From positions 1 through 46,358 of the forward strand of contig DJZB01000033.1 in NCBI GenBank assembly GCA_002450335.1: 46,358 nucleotides of DNA, written 5' to 3'. The translations under genes and the position numbers were made by a program. The stretch is from Rhodobiaceae bacterium UBA6963 (lineage in GTDB: Bacteria > Pseudomonadota > Alphaproteobacteria > RS24). Below, piece by piece: positions 1 through 8,150 of the stretch. Position 1 is the first letter of the stretch, and each line of letters begins with the position of its first letter. The notes beneath the pieces are model-generated. The model saw only the letters and a list, made by a program, of their open reading frames with translations. It was not told where the DNA came from and did not search any database.

Positions 1-297
1 TTTAACATTGTTGTCAAAGCCTCCTGCCCCGGTTTCATCAAATCTGAACTGATGAACAAATCCGGTGATGTAAGCAACAACATGTCCGAGTATCTTGACC
101 TATTGCCAGAACCGATAGACGCCAGCATTGCCGCCAAGACGATTATTAATGGTCTAGGTAAAAAATCTGTTCTGATTTTTACCCCTTATTACGCCAAAAT
201 CTCTTATTTCCTTAACAGATTTGTTCCGGGTTTTCTGGCAAGAGGTGGGGATGATATTTTGAATAAATATCGCAAAGCCACAGGTGTCATGAAGTGA
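1..297 (+). CDS. Short-chain dehydrogenase/reductase, C-terminal part (5' end outside window)
   Basis: The reading frame is open from base 1 and ends at TGA 295-297, so only the last 98 codons are present. The first residues contain VKASCPGFIKSEL, which matches the segment after the active site of classical SDR enzymes, where a PG motif precedes the substrate-binding loop. The catalytic Tyr and Lys and the NAD(P)-binding glycine motif would lie upstream of the window. The internal ATG at 52 is not a true start, because homology runs upstream of it. The stop overlaps the GTG start of the next gene by four bases, so the two are probably co-translated. An alcohol/ketone dehydrogenase beside a Baeyer-Villiger enzyme would suit stepwise oxidation of an alcohol to an ester; that is inference, and the substrate is unknown. 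Confidence 0.75.
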   Translation, partial: FNIVVKASCPGFIKSELMNKSGDVSNNMSEYLDLLPEPIDASIAAKTIINGLGKKSVLIFTPYYAKISYFLNRFVPGFLARGGDDILNKYRKATGVMK

Positions 298-1766
298 ACG
301 ATAAACGCCAAAAACGCACAGCCATAATCGGCGCCGGTATGGCCGGTTTACTGGCGGCTGTTAATTTAAAAAAAGCAGGCAGAGATTTTACGGTTTTTGA
401 AAAAGCCGATAGCCTCGGAGGGACTTGGCGTGACAATCGTTACCCCGGACTGACCTGCGATGTGCCGGCACATGCCTATACATACAGCTTCGCACCCTAC
501 GCCGAATGGAGCGCCTATCACGCGACAGGACAAGAAATTAAACGCTACTTTGAGAAAGTCGCTGATGATTTTGGTATCACCCCATCCATTCATTTCAATA
601 CAGAAATAACAGCATGTCATTTCCAAGAGGCATCCAATAACTGGCAATTGACAGACTCTCATAGCGAAAGCCATGTTTTTGATATTGTTATTGTAGCTTC
701 AGGTGTTTTGCACCACCCGTCGACGCCGGATATTCCAGGTCTGAATGATTTTCAAGGATCACATTTTCACAGTGCACAATGGGAAGACGGCCTCGCTCTG
801 GAAAACAAAAACATCGGCATTATCGGCTGTGGTTCTTCCGGCATCCAAATCGCTACAGCCTTAACATCCGTCGCGAAGCAGCTAATCCATTTTCAGCGCT
901 CGCCGCAATGGATTATGCCTGTCCAGCAATTCGACTATACGGAAGAGGAAAAACAAGCCTTCCGAGATAACCCGCAACTGATTGATGATATCCGCTATGA
1001 CAAACAATACTGGGATAATATCTACAGGTTTAACAAAGGCATAATTAACCCTGACAGCCCTGAAATGCAGATGATTGAAGACATTTGCCGCGACTATCTG
1101 GAAGCCAGCATTCAAGACCTTGAACTAAGAGAGAAACTACGCCCCGATTACCGCGCCGCTTGCAAGAGATTGGTTTATAACTGGCACTATTACGACTGTG
1201 TTCAAAAGCCAAATGTCTTTGTTGAAACCGGCTCCATTGACCGCGTCATGGGTTCAGGCGTCCAAATGAAAGACGGGGCGTTCCATGAGTTAGACATTTT
1301 GGTTCTGGCAACCGGCTTCCATGCAGACCAATTTATCAAGCCAACATCAGTAATAGGACGCGATGGCCTATCCCTTGATACATTCTGGACACCTCGTCCC
1401 TCTGCACATTATGCCGTCACCCTGCCCGGCTTTCCGAATATGTTTATGCTGAACGGCCCGACCGGTCCTGTCGGCAATTTCTCCCTCATTGATATTGCTG
1501 AACGTCAATGGGGCTATATTGACCAGCTTCTCGGCATCATCCATTCAGGAGATGGCGATACGGTCGAACCAAAAATCTCTGCATTTGAGGATTATGAAAA
1601 AAGACGCATTGAAGCTGCGCAAAAAACAATATTCGGTTCGGGATGCACAAGCTGGTATCTTGATAAGACGGGCGTACCAATGACTTGGCCCTGGGGCTAT
1701 CAGGATTTTGTGGACGCCATGCGCCAACCGGTAATGTCTGAATATGATGTAAGGGACGCTTTATAA
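294..1766 (+). CDS. Flavin-containing monooxygenase, Baeyer-Villiger type
   Basis: A 490-residue FAD/NADPH enzyme expected to insert an oxygen atom into a ketone or oxidise a soft nucleophile. The FAD-binding GAGMAG motif is at residues 13-18. The Baeyer-Villiger fingerprint (F-x-G-x3-H-x3-W) runs from Phe153 to Trp163, followed by Glu-Asp rather than a direct Pro or Asp. A second nucleotide motif (GCGSSG) for NADPH follows soon after. GDTV and LATGFHAD near residues 320-350 match the ATG motif of the family. The length fits the short BVMO/FMO class. Translation starts at GTG 294, inside the stop of the preceding SDR gene, so coupling is likely. The substrate cannot be told; class B monooxygenase is secure, while true Baeyer-Villiger activity is probable. 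Confidence 0.85.
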   Translation: MNDKRQKRTAIIGAGMAGLLAAVNLKKAGRDFTVFEKADSLGGTWRDNRYPGLTCDVPAHAYTYSFAPYAEWSAYHATGQEIKRYFEKVADDFGITPSIHFNTEITACHFQEASNNWQLTDSHSESHVFDIVIVASGVLHHPSTPDIPGLNDFQGSHFHSAQWEDGLALENKNIGIIGCGSSGIQIATALTSVAKQLIHFQRSPQWIMPVQQFDYTEEEKQAFRDNPQLIDDIRYDKQYWDNIYRFNKGIINPDSPEMQMIEDICRDYLEASIQDLELREKLRPDYRAACKRLVYNWHYYDCVQKPNVFVETGSIDRVMGSGVQMKDGAFHELDILVLATGFHADQFIKPTSVIGRDGLSLDTFWTPRPSAHYAVTLPGFPNMFMLNGPTGPVGNFSLIDIAERQWGYIDQLLGIIHSGDGDTVEPKISAFEDYEKRRIEAAQKTIFGSGCTSWYLDKTGVPMTWPWGYQDFVDAMRQPVMSEYDVRDAL

Positions 1767-1835
1767 GATCATAATTTCAGCTGCCTACCTTTCATGTTGC
1801 CGCACCATGCCGTATAAGGGTTATAGGAATATGAG

Positions 1836-2765
1836 ATGATGTCCAGAGACAATAAGGCTGAAGAGCCGGTGAAAAATTCAGAACCAAATTCAGAGCCGAC
1901 ACCCTTTACGTTGACCTCTTTGCATGGGAATAAGTCACCTTCAATGTGGCTCATCACATCCCCACATAGTGGACATTATTACCCCCGCGATTTCATCTTA
2001 AAATCCAAGCTGAATAGCCAACAACTTCGCTTATCTGAAGACATGCATATTGATACTTTACTCACAGATGCCCCCCAAGCAGGGGCAAGCTTGCTTACGG
2101 CGACTTACCCGCGTGCTTATGTTGATTTGAACAGGGAGCCTTATGAACTGGACGCCTCTATGTTTAGCGACCCGCTCCCCGATCACGTAAACAAAGACTC
2201 TACACGCGTTTTAAACGGCCTTGGCACCATTGCAAAAATCGTCACTGAGCGGCTTGAGATTTATGACCGCCCACTTTTATTTTCAGAAGCAGAACAACGT
2301 ATCGAAGAAATTTACTTTCCTTTCCATGCCTGTCTTAAACAGCAGTTTGAATCCGCACGGGATTTTTGGGGGACAGCTTATCTGCTTGATGTTCACTCAA
2401 TGCCATCGAATGCCGTCAAAAAATATAAGGGCGGAAAATCGGGCAGTGTTGATTTTGTATTGGGAAACCGCCACGGCAGAAGCTGTAATGCTGACATATA
2501 TGATGTCGTTTACAACTTTCTGACAGACGCCGGATATTATGTTGAAAAAAACAAACCCTATGCAGGTGGCTATATTACCGAGCATTACGGCAAACCCTCA
2601 GAAGGATTTCATACACTCCAACTTGAAGTAAACCGGAAGCTATATATGAACGAAACCAGCTACGACTTGCTGGATAAAAGTGAAGAAATTAAAAACCTGT
2701 TTTCCGACCTCGTTTCTATGTTGATAAACAAGACGCATGAAAAACGTCCAAAGGCGGCTGAATAA
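1836..2765 (+). CDS. N-formylglutamate amidohydrolase family protein
   Basis: A 309-residue cytoplasmic hydrolase of the N-formylglutamate deformylase (HutG-like) family, which releases formate from N-formylglutamate in histidine breakdown. Family marks are SPHSGHYYP near residues 42-50, LDVHSMPS in the middle (a metal-ligand region) and EVNRKLYMNE near the C terminus. The acidic first 30 residues look like a disordered extension. The chosen ATG has an AGGA about eight bases upstream. The stop overlaps the ATG of the next gene, a histidinol-phosphatase, by one base (TAATG). Pairing of these two families is familiar in alphaproteobacteria. No other hut genes are visible, so the true substrate may be another N-formyl or N-acyl amino acid. 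Confidence 0.85.
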   Translation: MMSRDNKAEEPVKNSEPNSEPTPFTLTSLHGNKSPSMWLITSPHSGHYYPRDFILKSKLNSQQLRLSEDMHIDTLLTDAPQAGASLLTATYPRAYVDLNREPYELDASMFSDPLPDHVNKDSTRVLNGLGTIAKIVTERLEIYDRPLLFSEAEQRIEEIYFPFHACLKQQFESARDFWGTAYLLDVHSMPSNAVKKYKGGKSGSVDFVLGNRHGRSCNADIYDVVYNFLTDAGYYVEKNKPYAGGYITEHYGKPSEGFHTLQLEVNRKLYMNETSYDLLDKSEEIKNLFSDLVSMLINKTHEKRPKAAE

Positions 2766-3595
2766 TGCCAGAACCTGGTCCAGACATAAACAAAGCCTCA
2801 GCCTTCGCATTTGCTAGTAAGCTTGCAGAGGCCGCAGCTGAAATCACTCTCCCGTTGTTTCGTCAACCACTAGATGTATCCTCTAAAATGCAGGATGGTT
2901 TCGACCCTGTTACCAAGGCTGACAAGGACACTGAACAAAAATTGAGAGACATGATTGAGGCACAATATCCTGATCATGCGATTTTAGGGGAAGAATTTGG
3001 CTTCAAACCCGGCACCGGATATCAATGGACGATAGACCCAATCGATGGCACGCGAGCTTATATCTCTGGAATGCCAAGCTGGGGGACGCTCATTGCGCTT
3101 TCAAAAATAACCGAGGACGGTCATCTGACCTCCCTAATGGGGCTCGCTGATCAGCCCTATCTCAATGAACGATATTTTGGCTGGGTGTCTGATAATACAT
3201 CAGAAGCTAGCCTGAATTCAGAAGGAAAAGATAAAAAAATAATGGCGACACGGTCCTGCCAAGCCATAGATGATGCCGTGCTGGCAACAACAGATTCAAA
3301 TCTTTTCATGAACACACCAACTGAAAGCATTTGGTTAGATATCAGTTCGCAAACACGTCTGAATAGATATGGCGGCGACTGGTATAATTATATGCTCCTT
3401 GCAGACGGTCATTTGGATGTAGTCATCGAACAGGGGCTTCAGGCCTATGACATTCAAGCCCTCATTCCAATAATCTCAGCCGCCGGCGGACAAGTGAGTG
3501 ATTGGCAAGGTAACACCCCCATAGAGGGCGGCGAAGTTCTCGCCTGTGGCGACGCAAATCTTCACGCACAAATTATCAAGCTATTAAACGCGTGA
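2765..3595 (+). CDS. hisN: Histidinol-phosphatase, inositol-monophosphatase type
   Basis: A 276-residue Mg-dependent phosphatase of the inositol monophosphatase fold. Metal-ligand motifs are in order: DPVTKADKDTE at about 47-57, GEE at 75-77, and DPIDGTRAYISG starting at Asp91, with Asp94 also a ligand. The C-terminal AYDIQALIPIISAAGG carries the last aspartate. The 'GTRAYISG' and 'YDIQAL' forms are those of the alphaproteobacterial HisN group, which performs the penultimate step of histidine synthesis, rather than SuhB or CysQ. It begins one base inside the stop of the upstream amidohydrolase gene and its 3' end overlaps the convergent hydrolase gene by 12 bases. Assignment to HisN rather than another IMPase is likely but rests on motif style. 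Confidence 0.82.
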   Translation: MPEPGPDINKASAFAFASKLAEAAAEITLPLFRQPLDVSSKMQDGFDPVTKADKDTEQKLRDMIEAQYPDHAILGEEFGFKPGTGYQWTIDPIDGTRAYISGMPSWGTLIALSKITEDGHLTSLMGLADQPYLNERYFGWVSDNTSEASLNSEGKDKKIMATRSCQAIDDAVLATTDSNLFMNTPTESIWLDISSQTRLNRYGGDWYNYMLLADGHLDVVIEQGLQAYDIQALIPIISAAGGQVSDWQGNTPIEGGEVLACGDANLHAQIIKLLNA

Positions 3596-4603
3596 AGCGT
3601 TCATAAAGTGATTGTCTATATCTTCAAGAAACGCCTGACGTGAGGCATCGGTTTCCATAAAAAGCTCGTGCCGAGTATTAGGGTAAAGCTTTCCTTCAAT
3701 ATAGTCTGATAAGGCAATTGCTTTGTATGTCGCTGTGTTAGCAACGAGCCTTTCATCCTCTGCAATACCGATGAAGACAGGAATATCTAAACGAGACAGG
3801 AAGCTCTTTTTAAGCGTTTTCTGCATCGCATTCACCGCCCCAACAGACCAGCTGTGACTTTTAAAAGCAATATTCACATGTGGATGACGGTCAACGATTC
3901 TCTCATTTCTTTCAAAACGGCTATCATCCATCGTTACGCGGTTGTAACTCGATCTGCCTGTTGCACGATCCGTAGCAGCAGACTCGAGCGGCCTATGTCC
4001 CAACCCAAATAACTCATTGATGCTGGTAACGGCCTTAAGAAGTGAAATTTGTAGCGGGTGTTCGCGAAGTCCAATCATCGGCGCGGAGAGCGCCAAAGAA
4101 TTAAATAACCCCTGATGAAGCACAGCTGTTCGTATATTAATCTGACCGCCCATACTATGCGATACGCCAAAATACGGCGGCGGAAAACGCTGCATGACAA
4201 AATCACGCATAACAATATTCAAATCAGAAATATTTTTGTCAAAATCTTTAAAATGAAGCACTTCCCTGCGAATATCAGAACGGCCACCGGAGCAGCCATG
4301 ACTGCGCCATTCAACCATGGCAACTCTGTATCCCAAATTTAGAAAATCTGACACGGTCTCTGCATATTTTTCCATATACTCAGCGTAGCCGTGACTCAGA
4401 ACAATCGTGCCTTTTGTTTGATCGTCTGACAGTAAACTTTCGAATAAACCGATGCGAATAGAGACGTCTTCATCCACAGAAACCAGGTAGCATGTACCTG
4501 CCGGCATAGGGAAATCTATACCTTCAAGAAACTGTCCCTCTGCAAACTTATTGTACATGTACTTGCGATACCTAACACCAATTACTCGGATACAACTTTT
4601 CAT
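3584..4603 (-). CDS. Alpha/beta hydrolase, lysophospholipase (PldB/serine aminopeptidase S33) type
   Basis: A 339-residue hydrolase. LSHGYAEYMEKY at about residues 69-80 is the oxyanion-hole segment, the nucleophile elbow is SHSMGG with Ser150, and the acid and histidine are probably in AEDERLV and TRHELFME near the C terminus. The elbow has Ser where the first Gly of GxSxG is usual, as happens in this family. No signal peptide is seen. The start is uncertain: the ATG at 4603 gives a 15-residue basic extension and the ATG at 4558 is also possible; neither has a strong Shine-Dalgarno. It overlaps hisN convergently by 12 bases and lies divergent from the sodium symporter. It probably hydrolyses lysophospholipids or monoacylglycerols. 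Confidence 0.78.
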   Translation of the reverse strand: MKSCIRVIGVRYRKYMYNKFAEGQFLEGIDFPMPAGTCYLVSVDEDVSIRIGLFESLLSDDQTKGTIVLSHGYAEYMEKYAETVSDFLNLGYRVAMVEWRSHGCSGGRSDIRREVLHFKDFDKNISDLNIVMRDFVMQRFPPPYFGVSHSMGGQINIRTAVLHQGLFNSLALSAPMIGLREHPLQISLLKAVTSINELFGLGHRPLESAATDRATGRSSYNRVTMDDSRFERNERIVDRHPHVNIAFKSHSWSVGAVNAMQKTLKKSFLSRLDIPVFIGIAEDERLVANTATYKAIALSDYIEGKLYPNTRHELFMETDASRQAFLEDIDNHFMNASRV

Positions 4604-4652
4604 TTCGGCCGAACCCGACTATTCATGTAATAAACAATTGGAGAGAAAATCA

Positions 4653-6029
4653 ATGTCAGAAAATAGACATGTAAGCAGCACAGAAAATCTAGCCTGGTCT
4701 TCACATATCGGATTTCTGTTAGCCTGTGTTGGCGCTGCCATCGGGCTCGGAAATATTTGGAAATTCCCTTATATGGCAGGTACACAAGGCGGTGGCGCAT
4801 TTGTGTTGATATATCTGGTTACCATTTTCCTTATCGCAATTCCTGTTGCCGCAGCTGAACTCATCACAGGTCGAATGGCGCGTCGAAATGCTGTGGACTC
4901 AGTCATTTATTTAGCGCGAGATACCAAGAGTCCGTCACTTTATGGCATTGCAGGGCTAATTGCCGTTCTGGCAAGTTTTATGTTGTTGACTTTTTATCCT
5001 GTGATTTCCGGTTGGGTCATGGCTTATCTCGGCAAGTCTCTCATGGGAGGGTTTTCGGGGTTCGACGCTAATCAAGTTGCAGCAGAGTTTAATAACCTTC
5101 TCGCCAATCCGGCTGAGATGATTTTCTGGCAAGTTTCATTCTTGACACTGACAGGCTTTGTTGTTGCTCGGGATATTCGCTCTGGGCTTGAAAAAGCAAA
5201 TCTTTTTTTAATGCCTGTTTTGGTTCTAATGCTTGTGATGGTGGTTATTTATGGCGCAATAGAAGGGGATATTGGCGCGGCAATCAGCTTTTTGTTTACG
5301 CCTGATTTTTCAAGCATCACACCAGAAGTTATTCTCTCAGCTGTCGGGCACGGGTTTTTCTCAGTGGGTGTCGGCGCAGCAATGTTGATTACCTATGGGG
5401 CATATCTGGATCATAATATCAGCATTGGGGAAGCCGCCATTACAATCGGCATAGCTGATACAGTTATAGCCTTACTTGCCGGTATCGGTATTTTTGCAAT
5501 TGTCTTCGGACAATCATTAGAACCCGCACAAGGCCCCGGGCTTATATTTGTAACCCTGCCACTTGCATTTTCTGATATGGCGGGGGGAAGTTTCTTTGCC
5601 TCTTTGTTTTTCTTGCTTGTTGTATTTGCTGCGCTCACCTCGAATCTTGCCCTCACAGAAGTCATTGTTCGTTTTGTAAGCGACAAACTGGGGACTTCAC
5701 GCGCCAAAACAACTTTTGGTGTCTTACTGGCATCTTTCATCGTCGGCCTGACAACCATATTTTCCTTCAACATTTTGAGTGAATTCAGACTTTCTGACAG
5801 TGGTGTCTTTGCTGACAAAACATTATTTGATGCTAAGGATTATGTGACATCCAATATTCTCATGCCGCTGGGAGGCTTGCTGATTGTAGCCTTTGCGGGG
5901 TGGATCGTACCTGCCAAAACCTCACTTGAACATTTTGGTGGCACAATTTGGATGCACACTATTTGGCTTTGGCTGTCCCGCCTCATCGCGCCATTGGGTG
6001 TCATTTGGGTCTTTATCAGCAATCTATAA
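4653..6029 (+). CDS. Sodium-dependent transporter, neurotransmitter:sodium symporter (SNF) family
   Basis: A 458-residue inner membrane protein with about eleven hydrophobic segments. GLGNIWKFPYMAGTQGGGAF lies just after the start, which is the hallmark unwound TM1 and start of TM2 of the LeuT/NSS fold that binds sodium and an amino acid. The open frame extends upstream to 4551, but the ATG at 4653 has GGAGAG nine bases before it and begins at the usual MSENR-like N terminus, so I use it. Bacterial members import amino acids or related amines with sodium; the substrate here is unknown. It is monocistronic and divergent from the lysophospholipase-like gene, with a perfect inverted repeat downstream at 6084-6110. 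Confidence 0.9.
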   Translation: MSENRHVSSTENLAWSSHIGFLLACVGAAIGLGNIWKFPYMAGTQGGGAFVLIYLVTIFLIAIPVAAAELITGRMARRNAVDSVIYLARDTKSPSLYGIAGLIAVLASFMLLTFYPVISGWVMAYLGKSLMGGFSGFDANQVAAEFNNLLANPAEMIFWQVSFLTLTGFVVARDIRSGLEKANLFLMPVLVLMLVMVVIYGAIEGDIGAAISFLFTPDFSSITPEVILSAVGHGFFSVGVGAAMLITYGAYLDHNISIGEAAITIGIADTVIALLAGIGIFAIVFGQSLEPAQGPGLIFVTLPLAFSDMAGGSFFASLFFLLVVFAALTSNLALTEVIVRFVSDKLGTSRAKTTFGVLLASFIVGLTTIFSFNILSEFRLSDSGVFADKTLFDAKDYVTSNILMPLGGLLIVAFAGWIVPAKTSLEHFGGTIWMHTIWLWLSRLIAPLGVIWVFISNL

Positions 6030-6083
6030 AACGTCCTATACTGACAAAATCAACAGTACTTTAAATACTGATATAACCATAAA

Positions 6084-6110
6084 ATAAACCAATAAAAGTA
6101 ATTGGTTTAT
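6084..6110. terminator. Inverted repeat downstream of the symporter gene, possible weak terminator
   Basis: Ten-base perfect arms (ataaaccaat / attggtttat) separated by seven bases. The stem is AT-rich and no clean T-run follows on either strand, so intrinsic termination would be weak. It sits 55 bases after the symporter stop and about 110 bases before the glycosyltransferase gene. It could also be a protein-binding site. Confidence 0.35.
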
Positions 6111-6223
6111 AATACTTAATTATGTATATCGTCATTTGATTAAATTGATTTGAATGCGTTTAAAAAAACGGTCATTCCTTCTCTTCTATATAATTTGTAA
6201 TTTTAAGGAGTGTCACCGTCGCA

Positions 6224-7111
6224 ATGAGCACAATCCTATTCTCAGTCGTTATACCTACCCACAATCGGGGCGCTTTGGCTTTGCGAGCTGTCGAGAGTGT
6301 TTTGAAATCCAAAACCTCATCAATGGAAATCATAGTTGTTGAAGATCAGACATCCAGTGCAGAAGAATGGTTGCTCGAGCATATCAAGTCTGGAAACATA
6401 AAATACTTTTGTAGAGAAGACGGAAATAATGGCGCATCAGAAACGCGAAATTTAGGCGTAGAGCTTTCTTCTGGTAAGTTTATTCTGTTTCTGGATGACG
6501 ACGATATTTTGCTGCCGGAGTATCTTGAATATTTGCCTGAAGTTTTTCAAACAAACGATGTTAGCTGGGGCTTCTGCGATCAAATATCGAATGGCAAATC
6601 AACAAAGATACGAATGTCTAACTCTGGTTTTTTACAATCTCAAAATTTCAAAAAATTTAAGGCGCGATTAGGTGCAGGATTTTGGATTAAACGCAGTCTG
6701 TTTCTTGAAATGGGTGGTTTGGATGTCAATTTGACTATTGATGAGGATACAGATTTATGTTGTCGCTTACTGACGCGAGGTTACATACCTTATTACAGCC
6801 GTATGGTTGGCATTAATTACAGCCGCAATGATGGTGAAATCAGATTAACAAATTCAACCGAAAAAAATGTGGCTATGGCGTGCTATTTAAGGACTCTGGA
6901 AAAAAATTTTGACCCTCTTAAGCCCGTTAAGGGAGGTCGTGATTTTCTCCTGCATCGAACACACAAATTTATCTGTGAAACAGGTAATTTCTCTTATCTA
7001 AGGGCTTTAGACAAATTCCAGAAATCAAAAATTATCTCAGTTATTTTTTTCTTGAGAGTATTAAAATACCGCGTGAAAAATTTTTTACACCCCTCAAATC
7101 CCAGGAATTGA
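6224..7111 (+). CDS. Family 2 glycosyltransferase
   Basis: A 295-residue GT-A fold enzyme that transfers a sugar from a nucleotide donor. The N terminus has SVVIPTHNRG (residues 7-16), an acidic EIIVVEDQ, GNNGASETRNLG before the metal site, and FLDDDD for the DxD motif near residue 90. A second acidic patch, LTIDEDTDLC, supplies the region usual for acceptor binding and catalysis. The C-terminal 60 residues are basic and hydrophobic, suggesting membrane association. AAGGAG lies about 15 bases upstream of the ATG. The gene is visibly richer in A/T runs than its neighbours and stands alone, with no other cell-surface polysaccharide gene beside it, which hints at acquisition. The sugar product is unknown. 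Confidence 0.85.
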   Translation: MSTILFSVVIPTHNRGALALRAVESVLKSKTSSMEIIVVEDQTSSAEEWLLEHIKSGNIKYFCREDGNNGASETRNLGVELSSGKFILFLDDDDILLPEYLEYLPEVFQTNDVSWGFCDQISNGKSTKIRMSNSGFLQSQNFKKFKARLGAGFWIKRSLFLEMGGLDVNLTIDEDTDLCCRLLTRGYIPYYSRMVGINYSRNDGEIRLTNSTEKNVAMACYLRTLEKNFDPLKPVKGGRDFLLHRTHKFICETGNFSYLRALDKFQKSKIISVIFFLRVLKYRVKNFLHPSNPRN

Positions 7112-7241
7112 GGCAAGCTTGTTTTTTGATATGAATAAAATATAAAACGAACTTAAGGATATCTTCATATCAATCTATCACTTGCAGAGACAAGGCTTAT
7201 AGTTGCAGTGTTATTAGGTCATCAGGAGTTAAGACCGTAAA

Positions 7242-8150
7242 ATGAAAAAAATAAGTATTCAGGCGCGTATATTGAAAAGAATCTTCAGGCATTTCATCAA
7301 ACCGATGCTCGTGAATGCCGGCGGCGTTGAGGATCTTAAAACTGCTTCCCGTGGGGAAGGCCCGTTAAGCCGATGGTTATCGCGGATTATTCCACAAGCC
7401 GATGAAAAAATCATGATTGACCATATTTATGCGGAATGGCTCGGGAACCCCGACGCAAAAGGCGCGCTACTGTATCTGCATGGCGGGGCATTTCTCGTGG
7501 GGAGTCCCAAATCTCATCGTGGGCTCGTTAAAAACATTACTAAATCCGGTTCATTTCGAGCGCTTTCGATTGATTACCGGCTGGCTCCACAACACAAATT
7601 CCCTGCCGCGCTTGAAGACGCAGAAAAGGCCTATGACTGGCTGTTGCAAAATGGCTATGCGCCAGAGAGCATTGCAGTAGCAGGCGATAGTGCCGGCGGA
7701 TGTCTTACTCTTGCATTATTATTAAAACTCAAAGAAACCGGCAAACCCCTACCGGCATGCGCTGTTACCATGTCGCCATGGACAGATTTAACCGGCAGCG
7801 GCGCCTCAATTCGTCTGCGCAATAATATTGATGATATGCTTGACGGCACCAAATTAACTGAGACCGCAGCGTTATATCATGGCGAAACACCCGCTACGCA
7901 TCCACTTGTTTCCCCGCTTTTTGCAGATTTGGAGAATTTACCGCCTCTACTTATACAGGTCGGAACTGACGAAATCCTCTGGGATGATGCATGTTCATTC
8001 GCCGAGAAAGCTAAAATGGCCGGTAATGATTGCACGTTGGAGGTTTATGAAAGCATGCCACATGTTTTCCAACTCGGAGCGGATTTTGTTCCGGAGTCAA
8101 AAGCAGCGGTCAAAAAAATCACCACCTTTATCAATGAAAAAATAAATTAG
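7242..8150 (+). CDS. Alpha/beta hydrolase, hormone-sensitive lipase (family IV) esterase
   Basis: A 302-residue carboxylesterase. The HGG oxyanion motif is at residues 80-82 (YLHGGAFLVGSP), and the nucleophile elbow GDSAGG has Ser150. The acid is probably in QVGTDEILWDD and the histidine in MPHVFQLG, all in the order and spacing of the HSL family. The first 45 residues are basic and amphipathic and may form the cap. No secretion signal is clear. The last four bases overlap the convergent gene at 8147. Neighbours give no substrate; a role in hydrolysing esters, for instance those made by the Baeyer-Villiger enzyme further upstream, is conceivable but not shown. Confidence 0.88.
   Translation: MKKISIQARILKRIFRHFIKPMLVNAGGVEDLKTASRGEGPLSRWLSRIIPQADEKIMIDHIYAEWLGNPDAKGALLYLHGGAFLVGSPKSHRGLVKNITKSGSFRALSIDYRLAPQHKFPAALEDAEKAYDWLLQNGYAPESIAVAGDSAGGCLTLALLLKLKETGKPLPACAVTMSPWTDLTGSGASIRLRNNIDDMLDGTKLTETAALYHGETPATHPLVSPLFADLENLPPLLIQVGTDEILWDDACSFAEKAKMAGNDCTLEVYESMPHVFQLGADFVPESKAAVKKITTFINEKIN

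Noticed and set aside
5411..5818. 135-codon open frame on the minus strand inside the symporter gene
   Set aside because: Low-complexity antisense of membrane helices (Ser/Thr/Lys-rich); the plus-strand symporter is certain.
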